Shown here: positions 7,399 through 15,395 of the stretch, one piece after another
Layout of the letters: each line of letters opens with the position of its first letter
Numbering within the stretch: the stretch's first letter is position 1
Origin: Candidatus Nanopelagicales bacterium
GTDB taxonomy: Bacteria; Actinomycetota; Actinomycetes; S36-B12
Length of the DNA stretch: 46,071 nucleotides
Direction of reading: 5' to 3'
Assembly: GCA_012103605.1 (NCBI GenBank)
Contig: WLWL01000006.1
Location: 1 to 46,071, forward strand
Notes under the pieces: model-generated
Database searches by the model: none
What the model was told of the DNA's origin: nothing
Seen by the model: the letters and a program-made list of their open reading frames with translations, nothing else
Made by a program: the position numbers and the translations under genes

Positions 7399-8352
7399 AT
7401 GAGATCGCCGAGAAAGTTGCTGACGTTCCACACCGATCCCAGCACGATCGCGCCTCCGCGTGTTCCGACTCTGGTGCACGCTTTTCAGGGATTTGTGGAT
7501 GCCGGTGGCGGTGTTCGGCAGGCAGCCGATCACATTCGGGAGACCTGCACCACCGAACTTGTGGCGACGTTCGATTCTGATGAGTTGCTTGACTACCGCG
7601 CGCGACGCCCACGAATGACCTTCTCCTCGGACCATTTCTCCGCGGTGGAGTCGTCTCGACTCGAAGTGAATCGAGTTGTCGATGCCGAAGGTCGCGACTT
7701 CTTCCTGTTAGACGGTCCGGAGCCCGATTACCAGTGGAATCGCTTTCTGGCGGCGGTCGATCTGCTGGTCGATGAGTTCGGCCTATCCCACGCGGTGGGA
7801 CTTACCGCCATTCCCTGGCCGGCTCCGCACACGCGTCCGATCGGCATCACGGTGCACGGAAACGACGCCGCGTTGACCGCGGGCCGCAGCGCTGTCCTGG
7901 GCGATATCGAAGTTCCTGGGCACATGGGTGCGTTACTCGAATTCCACCTCGGCCAGCGCAGCCTGTCATCGATCGGGGTGACAGCCCAGGTGCCCCACTA
8001 CCTCGTGCAATTCGACTATCCGAGATGCGCGATGGTGCTGATCGAGGGGCTTACCGAGGTGACCGGACTGCGCTTGACGGGCATGGGCCTGGAGTCCCAG
8101 GCCGAGAAAGCCGACGGCGAGGTCGCAGAGCAGTTGACGGGCAACGAGGAATTCGCCGCGGTCGTGAGCGCTCTGGAGACGCAGTACGACCAGATGATCG
8201 AAGCACGCAGCGCGCTGACCAAGCCAAGCAGTGCTCCGCAGGGTGAGGTGCCCAGTGGTGACGAGATCGCTGCCCAGGTAGAGGAATTCCTTGCAGGCCT
8301 CGAAGGCTCGACCGATAAGGAAGACAAGTCGGGCAACGAAGACGCGTCTTAG
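7399..8352 (+). CDS. PAC2-family protein
   Basis: A 317-residue protein of the PAC2 (proteasome assembly chaperone) family found across actinobacteria (Rv2125 type). Typical pieces are LVHAFQGFVDAGGGVRQAA near the N-terminus, GLTAIPWPAPHTRP in the middle, and GHMGALLEFHLGQR with VPHYLVQFDYP after it. The C-terminus is acidic and low in complexity. In eukaryotes and archaea PAC2 proteins assist proteasome assembly; the actinobacterial role is not established and no proteasome genes are in the window. It converges on the TAP-like hydrolase gene, leaving 37 bases between the stops. Confidence 0.85.
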   Translation: MRSPRKLLTFHTDPSTIAPPRVPTLVHAFQGFVDAGGGVRQAADHIRETCTTELVATFDSDELLDYRARRPRMTFSSDHFSAVESSRLEVNRVVDAEGRDFFLLDGPEPDYQWNRFLAAVDLLVDEFGLSHAVGLTAIPWPAPHTRPIGITVHGNDAALTAGRSAVLGDIEVPGHMGALLEFHLGQRSLSSIGVTAQVPHYLVQFDYPRCAMVLIEGLTEVTGLRLTGMGLESQAEKADGEVAEQLTGNEEFAAVVSALETQYDQMIEARSALTKPSSAPQGEVPSGDEIAAQVEEFLAGLEGSTDKEDKSGNEDAS

Positions 8353-8389
8353 AGTTGAGCGGTTAGGCCGTCAGAATTCGTATCGGCGC

Positions 8390-9931
8390 TTAACTTGAGC
8401 ACACGGTCCCCGGCTCCGGCAGGTCGCCGGTGAGCAGGTAGGTGTCCGCGAAATTGTCGATGCACAGGTTGCTACCGCCATACACCGTGTGACCGTCACC
8501 GCGGTGGGTAAGGAGTCGACTGGTCGGTAGCTGGGCACGTAGCGCCTGCGACCATGCGTAGGGAGTTGCCGGATCGTAGGTCGTCCCGATGATCAAGATG
8601 GGCGCGCTCGTGGTGGAGGTCACTGGCGCGGGTGGTGTGTCCGAATGTCCGAACCACGTGCTGCACGGGGCGTTGCCCCAGGACATCGCGACGGCCATCT
8701 CCGGCACCCGGGCGTCGGTCGACCACTCGGATGCCGCTCGGCGCAGGCCCTTGATACCTGGCGTCGGGGGATAATCCCAGCACCCGATGGCGTAAAAGGC
8801 CGACGTGATGTTGCTGCCGAAGGTGTTGGGACCGGTTTGGTCATTCGCCAACTGTGCGAGCAGCTGCAGAGTCGAACCGTCGCCGTCGAGCGCTTGGCTC
8901 AATCCCGAACGCAGCGTCGGCCATAGATCGGTCGAATACATCGAGAAGAACAGGGCTGTCAGGGCCTCGGCTTGCACGAGGCGTCGGCTGCCATCCGATG
9001 GCAGTGGTGCCCGGTCGAGTTGCACGAGTAGTCGGTTGATGGCCGAGAGCACTCCTGCCTGCGTTGTCGCGATGCAGTTCGATCGCTGCGCACAATCGGT
9101 GGCGAAGCGGGCTATGGCCCGTTGGAATCCTGCAGATTGATCTTCGGACACTTCCATCGCGTTCAGAGACGGATCTACTGCTCCGTCGAGAACCATGCGT
9201 CCCACACGGTCCGGGAAGCGTTGGGCATACAGAGCACCGAGTTCGGTCCCGTAGGAAAAGCCGAACCAGTTCAACTCGTCATCACCGAGGACGCGGCGAA
9301 GGATGTCCATGTCGCGCACGGTGTTCTCGGTGCCGACAGATCGAGCGAGAGCAGCATCGCGATCGAGACACCCTTGGGAAATGCGATCGGCTCGGGAGAA
9401 CAGTGTGCGCCGCTCGCGGGCGGTGTCGGGCGTGATGTCGGTCCGATTCCAGCGCAGTATCTGCTTGTCGGTAAGGCAGGTGACGGGTGCGGACTGTCCG
9501 ACTCCACGTGGATCGAATCCGACGATGTCGTAGACCGCTCGAACATCTGAGTCGATGACGGTGCTGAGGTATTCGGCGAAGTCCACGCCGCCCGCCCCGG
9601 GGCCGCCGGGATTGACCAGCAGGCTCCCGCGAGCATTGCCGCTGGCGGGGATGCGAAGGACGGCGAGATCCAGGGTTCGACCTGTGGGATTGCGGTAGTC
9701 CAGCGGCACGGTGACCGTCCCGCATTCGGAGCCACGTGCTGCATCGTCGCAGGGACCCCACGTAAGGGTCTGGGTGTAGAAGCGCGCCAGATCGGCATCT
9801 GCCTCGTCCGCTGCAGCGGGGGAGACCATGACCGGGGAGACGATGACCGCGGATCCCAGGACGGCCACACCAGCGCACCCACCGATCCACCTGCGTGCCC
9901 GCCGCCTCATAGCTGCCTGCGAACGCCTCAT
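8390..9931 (-). CDS. Secreted alpha/beta hydrolase, tripeptidyl-aminopeptidase (TAP)-like
   Basis: A 513-residue exported hydrolase. The Arg-rich N-terminus and hydrophobic segment (about 16-40, ending PAAADEA) form a signal peptide. NPGGPGAGG (107-115) forms the oxyanion region, GFSYGTELG holds the nucleophile Ser226, TTYDPATPY holds the acid Asp, and HRGDGHTVYG holds the His. The C-terminal TAP-like domain has paired Cys residues, which suits an extracytoplasmic enzyme. The family (Streptomyces SlpD/SlpE, mycobacterial CaeA type) includes peptidases and esterases, so the substrate is open. It is divergent from oleA, 165 bases apart, with no evidence of joint function. Confidence 0.88.
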   Translation of the reverse strand: MRRSQAAMRRRARRWIGGCAGVAVLGSAVIVSPVMVSPAAADEADADLARFYTQTLTWGPCDDAARGSECGTVTVPLDYRNPTGRTLDLAVLRIPASGNARGSLLVNPGGPGAGGVDFAEYLSTVIDSDVRAVYDIVGFDPRGVGQSAPVTCLTDKQILRWNRTDITPDTARERRTLFSRADRISQGCLDRDAALARSVGTENTVRDMDILRRVLGDDELNWFGFSYGTELGALYAQRFPDRVGRMVLDGAVDPSLNAMEVSEDQSAGFQRAIARFATDCAQRSNCIATTQAGVLSAINRLLVQLDRAPLPSDGSRRLVQAEALTALFFSMYSTDLWPTLRSGLSQALDGDGSTLQLLAQLANDQTGPNTFGSNITSAFYAIGCWDYPPTPGIKGLRRAASEWSTDARVPEMAVAMSWGNAPCSTWFGHSDTPPAPVTSTTSAPILIIGTTYDPATPYAWSQALRAQLPTSRLLTHRGDGHTVYGGSNLCIDNFADTYLLTGDLPEPGTVCSS

Positions 9932-9938
9932 GGCTGAG

Positions 9939-9944
9939 ACCGTA
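9939..9944 (-). promoter_or_regulatory. Putative -10 (TACGGT) of TAP-like hydrolase gene
   Basis: TACGGT on the minus strand, 7 bases before the ATG at 9931. It supports this start over the second ATG eight codons in. Confidence 0.45.
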
Positions 9945-10096
9945 CGTCATGGCATACGCCGAGCCGTGGCGGCGACCGCTCTTCGGTGATGGGGTGCGCG
10001 CCGCTACCGGTCGGGGAGATGGTCCTGGAGACGGTCGGGGAGACGCCCGACGGCGGTATCGCGCTGGTCATGGCAGGCTAGGGGGGCACAGCACGC

Positions 10097-11194
10097 ATGT
10101 CGGATCCGTCTTCGAAGGGGGCCACTCGGGTGAGCCAGGGCGTCAGCGCGGTCGATGACCTTCCAACTCCCTCGACGGGCAGTTCGGTATTCACCTTCAC
10201 GGATACGGCCGTGCTGGCGGTGTCAGCGGTCGACGCACCCGAGGTGATCACGTCCTCTGACATCGACGGATGGCTCGCTCCGGCATATGCGAGTGCGGGT
10301 TTGCACGGAGGAATGCTGGAGCAGTTGGCAGGAATCTCCGAGCGTCGTTGGTGGCCGTCAGATGTGACATTCGCTGATGCAGCCGCGATGGCTGGCGCCA
10401 AGGCCATCGCAGAAGCCGGCGTTGATCCCCGAGCCATCGGTTTGCTGGTGGATACATCTGTGTGTCGTGAGCGGTTGGAGCCGTCCGCATCCGTCGATGT
10501 GCACCGTCAACTCGGACTCTCATCTGCATGCGTGAACTTCGATCTGTCGAACGCGTGCTTGGGCTTCATGAGCGGAATGCAACTCGCGGCCAACATGATC
10601 GACAGCGGGCAGATCGATTACGCATTGATCGTCGATGGTGAAGGAAGCCGTCAACCTCAGCAGGCGACCATCGAGCGTCTCAACTCCCAGGGCGCGACCC
10701 GAGAAGACATTGTGGAGAACTTCGCCACATTCACGTTGGGCTCCGGGGGAGCGGCCATGGTCCTCGGACGTGCGTCTCAGCATCGGGAAGGGCACAGGTT
10801 CCTCGGCGGTGTGTCGCGGGCTGCCACCGAGCATCACCTTCTGTGCACGGGTGATCTGACGGGAATGCGCACCGACAGCCGTGCGCTACTCGAAGCAGCG
10901 GTGGACCTTGCCGTGCTCACCTGGGCCGACGCCGCCGAGCACTTCGACTGGACCGACCTGAAGATGTATGTGATCCATCAGGTGTCGAAGATCCACACCG
11001 AGGCGATCGCTCGTGCCCTGAACATCGATCCCGAACGTGTGCCGCAAACTTTCCCAACGCGAGGCAACATCGGACCGGCGTCGGTCCCCTTCACGTTGGC
11101 GATGAACTCCGAGCATCTGGTGTCGGGAGACAGGGTCGCCTGCATGGGCATCGGCTCGGGCTTGAACGCCGCTGTCATCGACATCGAGTGGTGA
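10097..11194 (+). CDS. oleA: OleA-type acyl-CoA head-to-head condensing enzyme (thiolase fold)
   Basis: A 365-residue thiolase-superfamily enzyme predicted to join two fatty acyl-CoA molecules into a 2-alkyl-3-ketoacid, the first step of long-chain olefin synthesis. The catalytic Cys154 lies in LSNACLGF; His294 in YVIHQVSKIH and Asn324 in RGNIGPASVPF complete the site. TSVCRERLEPS holds Glu128 at the place of the OleA-specific Glu (Glu117 of Xanthomonas OleA), which separates it from FabH. ATG 10097 has a G-rich AGGGGGG 11 bases upstream, a mediocre site, so a start further in cannot be excluded. Its TGA overlaps the start of oleBC. Confidence 0.92.
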   Translation: MSDPSSKGATRVSQGVSAVDDLPTPSTGSSVFTFTDTAVLAVSAVDAPEVITSSDIDGWLAPAYASAGLHGGMLEQLAGISERRWWPSDVTFADAAAMAGAKAIAEAGVDPRAIGLLVDTSVCRERLEPSASVDVHRQLGLSSACVNFDLSNACLGFMSGMQLAANMIDSGQIDYALIVDGEGSRQPQQATIERLNSQGATREDIVENFATFTLGSGGAAMVLGRASQHREGHRFLGGVSRAATEHHLLCTGDLTGMRTDSRALLEAAVDLAVLTWADAAEHFDWTDLKMYVIHQVSKIHTEAIARALNIDPERVPQTFPTRGNIGPASVPFTLAMNSEHLVSGDRVACMGIGSGLNAAVIDIEW

Positions 11195-13923
11195 CGTCGG
11201 CGCGGATTCCCGCCCGCACGGCCCCTCCCGTGAAGGGGTTCGACCCAACGTGGTCCCGGATTGTCTTCATCAACGACGAACACATCGACTACGAGCGCAT
11301 CAACAACGACGGTGCGCAACAGCGGGCTGAAGCGTCGCAATCGGTCGACGAGATCAAGCCGGTTGTCGAGACGCTGGGAGTCCACGTTCTCGATACGAAT
11401 CCCGAACACGTCGAACTCACCGTTGTATGTGTTCACGGAAATCCAACGTGGTCCTATCTGTGGCGCAACGTCGCTCGACAGGCACCGCCAACGGTGCGCG
11501 TCATCGCCCCCGATCACGTCGGCATGGGTTTCTCCGCGAGAAGCGGTGGTATCCGCCGACTCGATCAACGTGTTCGGGACCTATCAGCAATCGTGGGCAG
11601 CCTGGACGTTCGCGGGCCGGTCGTCGTTCTCGCCCACGACTGGGGAGGCCCCGTCGCGCTCGGCTGGAGTGAGAACGTCATAGAGGACGAAGACTCGCCG
11701 TTTGGGATAGCCGGCGTCGTACTGACGAATACTGCTGTGCACCAACCGGAGCATCGGGGCATTCCGTGGGTCATCGCAGCGACGCGCCTACCGGGCATCC
11801 GTGGAGTGATGACCCGCCGGACACAGGGCTTTGTTCGGGCGACAACCCGAATCTCCCGAGTCGATGCCGAGACGGCGCGTGCGTTCCGAGCTCCGTATCC
11901 CACGGCTCCAGACCGTCACGCGATCGATGATTTTGTGGCGGATATTCCGACCGGACCCGACCACCCGACCTCGGCGGTCCTCGAGGGAATCGCTTCGCGA
12001 CTCGACACACTCGCGGACGTCCCTACCTTGCTGGTCTGGGGAATGCGCGACCCCGTCTTCTCAGTGCGATACCTGGACGACCTCCGCCGACGGCTGCCGC
12101 ATGCGATCGTGCAGCAGTATCCGGATGCTGGGCATCTGGTGTTGGAGGATCGCCCAGACGCCATCGCCGATATTTGGTCCTGGATAGTGCGTGTTCCCGC
12201 GTCACTCGATGGTGGCGAGAAAGACACAGATTCAGACCTCGTGCACGCGCACGAAGCGACGGAAGACGACCTTGGAAAGAACCTTCGGCGACGAGGTCGA
12301 GGTTCTACTTCTGCGGCAGTGGCGATGTCCGAGCCAGCGTCGGGTGCATCACGGGGTGCATCGCCGGAATCCGATCTCTTCCGAGATGTGTCGTGGGGGG
12401 CACTCGAGGGTCGTGTTGCCGAGCTCGCCGACGCCTTCGCGCGCCGAGGAGTCAGCGCGGGCGATCGGGTCGCGGTCTTGATCCCACCGGGAGCTGACTT
12501 GCTCGCCGTGGTGTACGCGGTGTGGCGGATCGGAGCCAGCATCGTGGTCATCGACGCTGCTCATGGTGCGCGATCCCTGCTTCGCTCGCTCACCGGCGCC
12601 CGGGTGGATCACGTCGTGGCCGTGCGCCGAGCCGCGCCGGTGGTTCGTCTCCTGAACGTGCCAGGAGAAGTTTTCTGGCAGCACCGTTTGGCTGGGTTGT
12701 TGGATGCTGAAGCAGAGCCTCAAAGCACACCGGCGGCCCACGCTGCCCATTTAGATGCTGCGATCGTGTTCACATCGGGAGCGACGGGCCCGGCCAAGGC
12801 GGTCGCGTACTCCCGAGCCGGAATCGCCGCCACTCGGGACACCCTGCTCGGTCACTATGAGTTCACCGACGACGACGTCCTCGTTGCGGCTTTCGCGCCC
12901 TGGGCGGTGCTGGGCCCCCTGTTAGGTATCTCCTCGGTCATTCCGGCGATGGATGCCTCGCGTCCGGGTTCATTAACGGCGGAGTCGTTGTCGGCGGCGA
13001 TGGAGCATGCCGGGGGAACGGTCATGTGGATGTCACCGGCGGCGCTGAGTTCGGTGCTCTCCGGGGCTCGACCGGGCTCGGACACCCGCACCCGCCTCGC
13101 GGGCGCCGGATCGTCTCTTCGGCTGCTACTGCTCGCGGGTGCACCGATCGCCCGCTCGTTGCTGCGCGACGTCATGGACCTGTGGCCGGAGTGTGACGTT
13201 CGCACGCCGTACGGCATGACCGAGGTTCTCCCGGCAACGGACGTGACCGCTCGCGAGGTGCTCGCAGAGCCGCCGGGGGCGGGGGTGCTCGTCGGTCGGC
13301 CGCTGCCGTCGGTGGAGATCGCTGTGGCGGTGGTGGATTCTGATGGCACGCCGTCGAGCGAACTGAGCACCGAGGCGGGAGTCCTCGGGGAAGTAGCCCT
13401 CCGAGCTCCTCATATGAAGGATCGGTACGACGCACAAGCGTTCGTGGAGCAACGCACCTCGCGCAATCGGGGATGGCACCGGACGGGGGATGTCGGAGTT
13501 CTCGACAAGCAGGGCCGGCTATGGCTTGAGGGTCGTCTTGGCCACGTGATCACCACGGTGACGGGGCCTGTTGGTCCGGTGTCGATCGAACAGCGCATCG
13601 AGGAGGGTCTGGGCGGAGTCGGCGCCAACCGGATCGTGACGGCAGCGGTCGGTGTGGGACCGGCCGGTGCGCAAGTGCTCGTGGTTGTCTGCGCTCCCGC
13701 CGTCGTCGGCGCAGGTGCGCCACGGATACGGCAACGGCACGTCGATCTCGCGGAGATGAGCCTCTCGACGCGTGTGCGCGCGATCGCGCGCGATGCGCAT
13801 GTGCCCGATGTGGCGGCGGTGCTGTGGATCGATCGGATGCCGGTGGATATCCGACACGGGGCCAAGATCGACCGTGCGCGCCTTGCGGCAGACGCGGAGC
13901 GGCTTCTTGCGGGGCACGGATGA
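11191..13923 (+). CDS. oleBC: OleB-OleC fusion: beta-lactone decarboxylase plus beta-lactone synthetase
   Basis: A 910-residue two-domain protein for the last two steps of olefin synthesis. The N-terminal OleB half (about 1-340) is an alpha/beta hydrolase of haloalkane-dehalogenase type: CVHGNPTWSYLWRN, nucleophile Asp150 in AHDWGGPVALGW, and His in GHLVLED; it releases CO2 from the beta-lactone. After an acidic and then Arg/Ser-rich linker, the OleC half is an AMP-binding enzyme: FTSGATGPAKA, TPYGMTEVLPAT, WHRTGD and RHGAKIDRARL with the late Lys. It forms the beta-lactone from a beta-hydroxy acid. The reading frame is continuous, so this is a true fusion, as known for actinobacterial ole clusters. 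Two GTG codons (11188, 11191) are adjacent; 11191 gives the usual GTGA overlap with oleA. Confidence 0.92.
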   Translation: MTSARIPARTAPPVKGFDPTWSRIVFINDEHIDYERINNDGAQQRAEASQSVDEIKPVVETLGVHVLDTNPEHVELTVVCVHGNPTWSYLWRNVARQAPPTVRVIAPDHVGMGFSARSGGIRRLDQRVRDLSAIVGSLDVRGPVVVLAHDWGGPVALGWSENVIEDEDSPFGIAGVVLTNTAVHQPEHRGIPWVIAATRLPGIRGVMTRRTQGFVRATTRISRVDAETARAFRAPYPTAPDRHAIDDFVADIPTGPDHPTSAVLEGIASRLDTLADVPTLLVWGMRDPVFSVRYLDDLRRRLPHAIVQQYPDAGHLVLEDRPDAIADIWSWIVRVPASLDGGEKDTDSDLVHAHEATEDDLGKNLRRRGRGSTSAAVAMSEPASGASRGASPESDLFRDVSWGALEGRVAELADAFARRGVSAGDRVAVLIPPGADLLAVVYAVWRIGASIVVIDAAHGARSLLRSLTGARVDHVVAVRRAAPVVRLLNVPGEVFWQHRLAGLLDAEAEPQSTPAAHAAHLDAAIVFTSGATGPAKAVAYSRAGIAATRDTLLGHYEFTDDDVLVAAFAPWAVLGPLLGISSVIPAMDASRPGSLTAESLSAAMEHAGGTVMWMSPAALSSVLSGARPGSDTRTRLAGAGSSLRLLLLAGAPIARSLLRDVMDLWPECDVRTPYGMTEVLPATDVTAREVLAEPPGAGVLVGRPLPSVEIAVAVVDSDGTPSSELSTEAGVLGEVALRAPHMKDRYDAQAFVEQRTSRNRGWHRTGDVGVLDKQGRLWLEGRLGHVITTVTGPVGPVSIEQRIEEGLGGVGANRIVTAAVGVGPAGAQVLVVVCAPAVVGAGAPRIRQRHVDLAEMSLSTRVRAIARDAHVPDVAAVLWIDRMPVDIRHGAKIDRARLAADAERLLAGHG

Positions 13924-14945
13924 GTGGGAGCCTTTCGTCGCCGGGGTCGAAAGGTCGACTGCTGGTCACAGGTGGGCGCGGCTTGCTCGGAAACGCTGTC
14001 GTGCGGGCGGCGCTCGCGGATGGCTGGGATGTCGTGTGCTTTCAGCGGCACCCCTCGGGGATGGCCGATGAGCAATCGACGGGCGGTGCACGCGTAAAGG
14101 ACTTCCTGGGATCCATCGTCGAGGCCTCCGATGTGCGACGGGCGCTCGAGGGCGTGGACGCGGTCGTTCATTTGGCAGCGCGGGTAGGAATCGACGGGTC
14201 GTGGTCGCAATTCGAGACTGTCAACGTCGAAGGAACCCGCCTCGTTCTCGACTGTGCAGCCGACGCGGGCGTCCACGCGTTCGTCTACGTGTCCTCTCCG
14301 TCGGTAGCGCACGTGGGGGAGCCGCTCATCGCCGCTGCAGCTGATACTGCCGATCCGGCTCGAACCCGCGGTCACTACTCGCGATCGAAGGCGATGGCCG
14401 AGCGCATCGCGCTCGATCCGCGCGTCAGCATGCCGGTCGTTGCGGTGCGACCACATTTGGTGTGGGGCCCGGGTGATCAGCAACTCATCGGACGCATCAT
14501 CGATCGAGCTGCGAGTGGTCGCCTGTTCCTGATCGACGGCGGCCGCGCTCTCATTGACACGACCTATGTCGATAACGCAGGAGAGGCAATTGTGCGGGCG
14601 CTGGACAGAGCGCAGGATTCGTCGGTCCGAGGCCGCGCCTTCGTGGTCAGCAACGGTGAGCCCCGACCGGTGCGCGACGTCATTGAGGCCATCGTCGACG
14701 CGGCCGGGGTCGAGGTATCCGTGAGGTCCGTTCCCCGAGGCCCCGCGTGGGTGGCCGGAACCGTGGGCGAGGCCGCGGCTTCGGTTTCAGGTCGAGAGCC
14801 GGTAATCACTCGATTTCTCGTCGAGCAGCTGTCCACGGCGCATTGGTTCGACCCTCGTCAGACATGGGAAGCGCTCCGATGGAGGCCCCAGGTCTCCTTC
14901 GATGAGGGAATCGCCCGGTTGGCGGCGTCGCTTCGGCGCGCCTAA
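13920..14945 (+). CDS. oleD: OleD-type NAD(P)H-dependent 2-alkyl-3-ketoacid reductase
   Basis: A 341-residue extended SDR that in the family reduces the OleA product to the 2-alkyl-3-hydroxyacid. Visible are the Rossmann motif VTGGRGLLGNAVV (about 16-28), VVHLAARVG, VYVSSPSVAH and the catalytic YSRSK with WGPGDQQL after it. The ATG overlaps the oleBC stop as ATGA, making oleA-oleBC-oleD one translationally coupled unit. A perfect 15-bp hairpin 48 bases downstream may end the operon. An upstream in-frame ATG inside oleBC (13824) was rejected because the conserved fold starts only after 13920. Confidence 0.92.
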   Translation: MSGSLSSPGSKGRLLVTGGRGLLGNAVVRAALADGWDVVCFQRHPSGMADEQSTGGARVKDFLGSIVEASDVRRALEGVDAVVHLAARVGIDGSWSQFETVNVEGTRLVLDCAADAGVHAFVYVSSPSVAHVGEPLIAAAADTADPARTRGHYSRSKAMAERIALDPRVSMPVVAVRPHLVWGPGDQQLIGRIIDRAASGRLFLIDGGRALIDTTYVDNAGEAIVRALDRAQDSSVRGRAFVVSNGEPRPVRDVIEAIVDAAGVEVSVRSVPRGPAWVAGTVGEAAASVSGREPVITRFLVEQLSTAHWFDPRQTWEALRWRPQVSFDEGIARLAASLRRA

Positions 14946-14985
14946 GCCGACGAATGCCCACGGGCCGGTAGACAAGGGCCACCAG

Positions 14986-15238
14986 CACAAAGAGCAAGGC
15001 CCCTCGAAGTATGAGTTCGAGGGGCCTTGCCATGAAAGTTCCCGGCTGCCGCCCGGTTTCCCGGGGCCTTCGCGGTGTGTGCAGTCCGCGTGGCTCGCCC
15101 TGCGTTTCCGCAGCGCCTCCAGCTCGTTTCCTTTCCCGACCCGCTCCCTGCCGCCATCCCCGCCAGCACTCGGGGACTTCCGGGTCTAGCCCGGTAGGCC
15201 GCTAGTTTTCGGACCGTCCCGCACCTTGCGGTGCGTTG
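14986..15238 (-). ncRNA. Candidate structured non-coding RNA, about 250 nt, family unknown
   Basis: This fills most of the 450-base gap between oleD and tgt, which has no protein gene on either strand. Read on the minus strand it folds into a run of stems: 15235-15220 (6 bp, GCAA loop), 15194-15180 (5 bp), 15176-15157 (6 bp), 15113-15100 (5 bp, GAAA loop), 15090-15071 (5 bp), 15065-15052 (5 bp, GAAA loop), then a perfect 15-bp hairpin 15030-14994 followed by TCTTTGT. All three GNRA tetraloops exist only in minus-strand RNA, which fixes the strand. A TGTTACACA extended -10 at 15253-15245 would start it near 15238, but a -35 is unclear and an earlier start is possible. It lacks the RNase P, tmRNA and SRP signature sequences known to me. 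A 6S/Ms1-like role is a guess. Confidence 0.6.
14994..15030. terminator. Perfect 15-bp hairpin, terminator of minus-strand RNA, possibly of oleD too
   Basis: Positions 14994-15008 pair without mismatch with 15016-15030 around a 7-base loop. On the minus strand TCTTTGT follows, a fair intrinsic terminator; on the plus strand CATGAAAG follows, so it would end oleD transcripts only weakly. Confidence 0.75.
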
Positions 15239-15383
15239 AGAGATGTGTAACAGGCTTTGGCAAGGCGACACAAGCGGTTCACCAAAAATTTTTTCGTCAA
15301 TCTAGACACACTCGTCACACCAATTTTCCTGTGCAACTTCCTCCACTCTGGTCCACCGAATCGGGCCAGGTCGGCGTTCCCGA

Positions 15384-15389
15384 TACCGT
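15384..15389 (+). promoter_or_regulatory. Putative -10 (TACCGT), leaderless start of tgt
   Basis: TACCGT lies exactly 6 bases before the GTG at 15396. The A/T-rich stretch at 15283-15296 upstream belongs either to this promoter region or to that of the minus-strand RNA. Confidence 0.5.
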
Positions 15390-15395
15390 TCCGCG

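Noticed and set aside
11191-13923. oleBC fusion as a sequencing frameshift or missed stop
   Set aside because: The frame is continuous over a plausible linker, and OleB-OleC fusions are established in actinobacteria.
14986-15270. Structured element as RNase P RNA, tmRNA or SRP RNA
   Set aside because: It lacks the GGAAAGUCC-type and ACAGAA-type segments of RNase P, the tRNA-like ends and tag frame of tmRNA, and the GGAAG/AGCA loop core of SRP RNA. Also, no minus-strand gene follows closely, so a riboswitch is unlikely.
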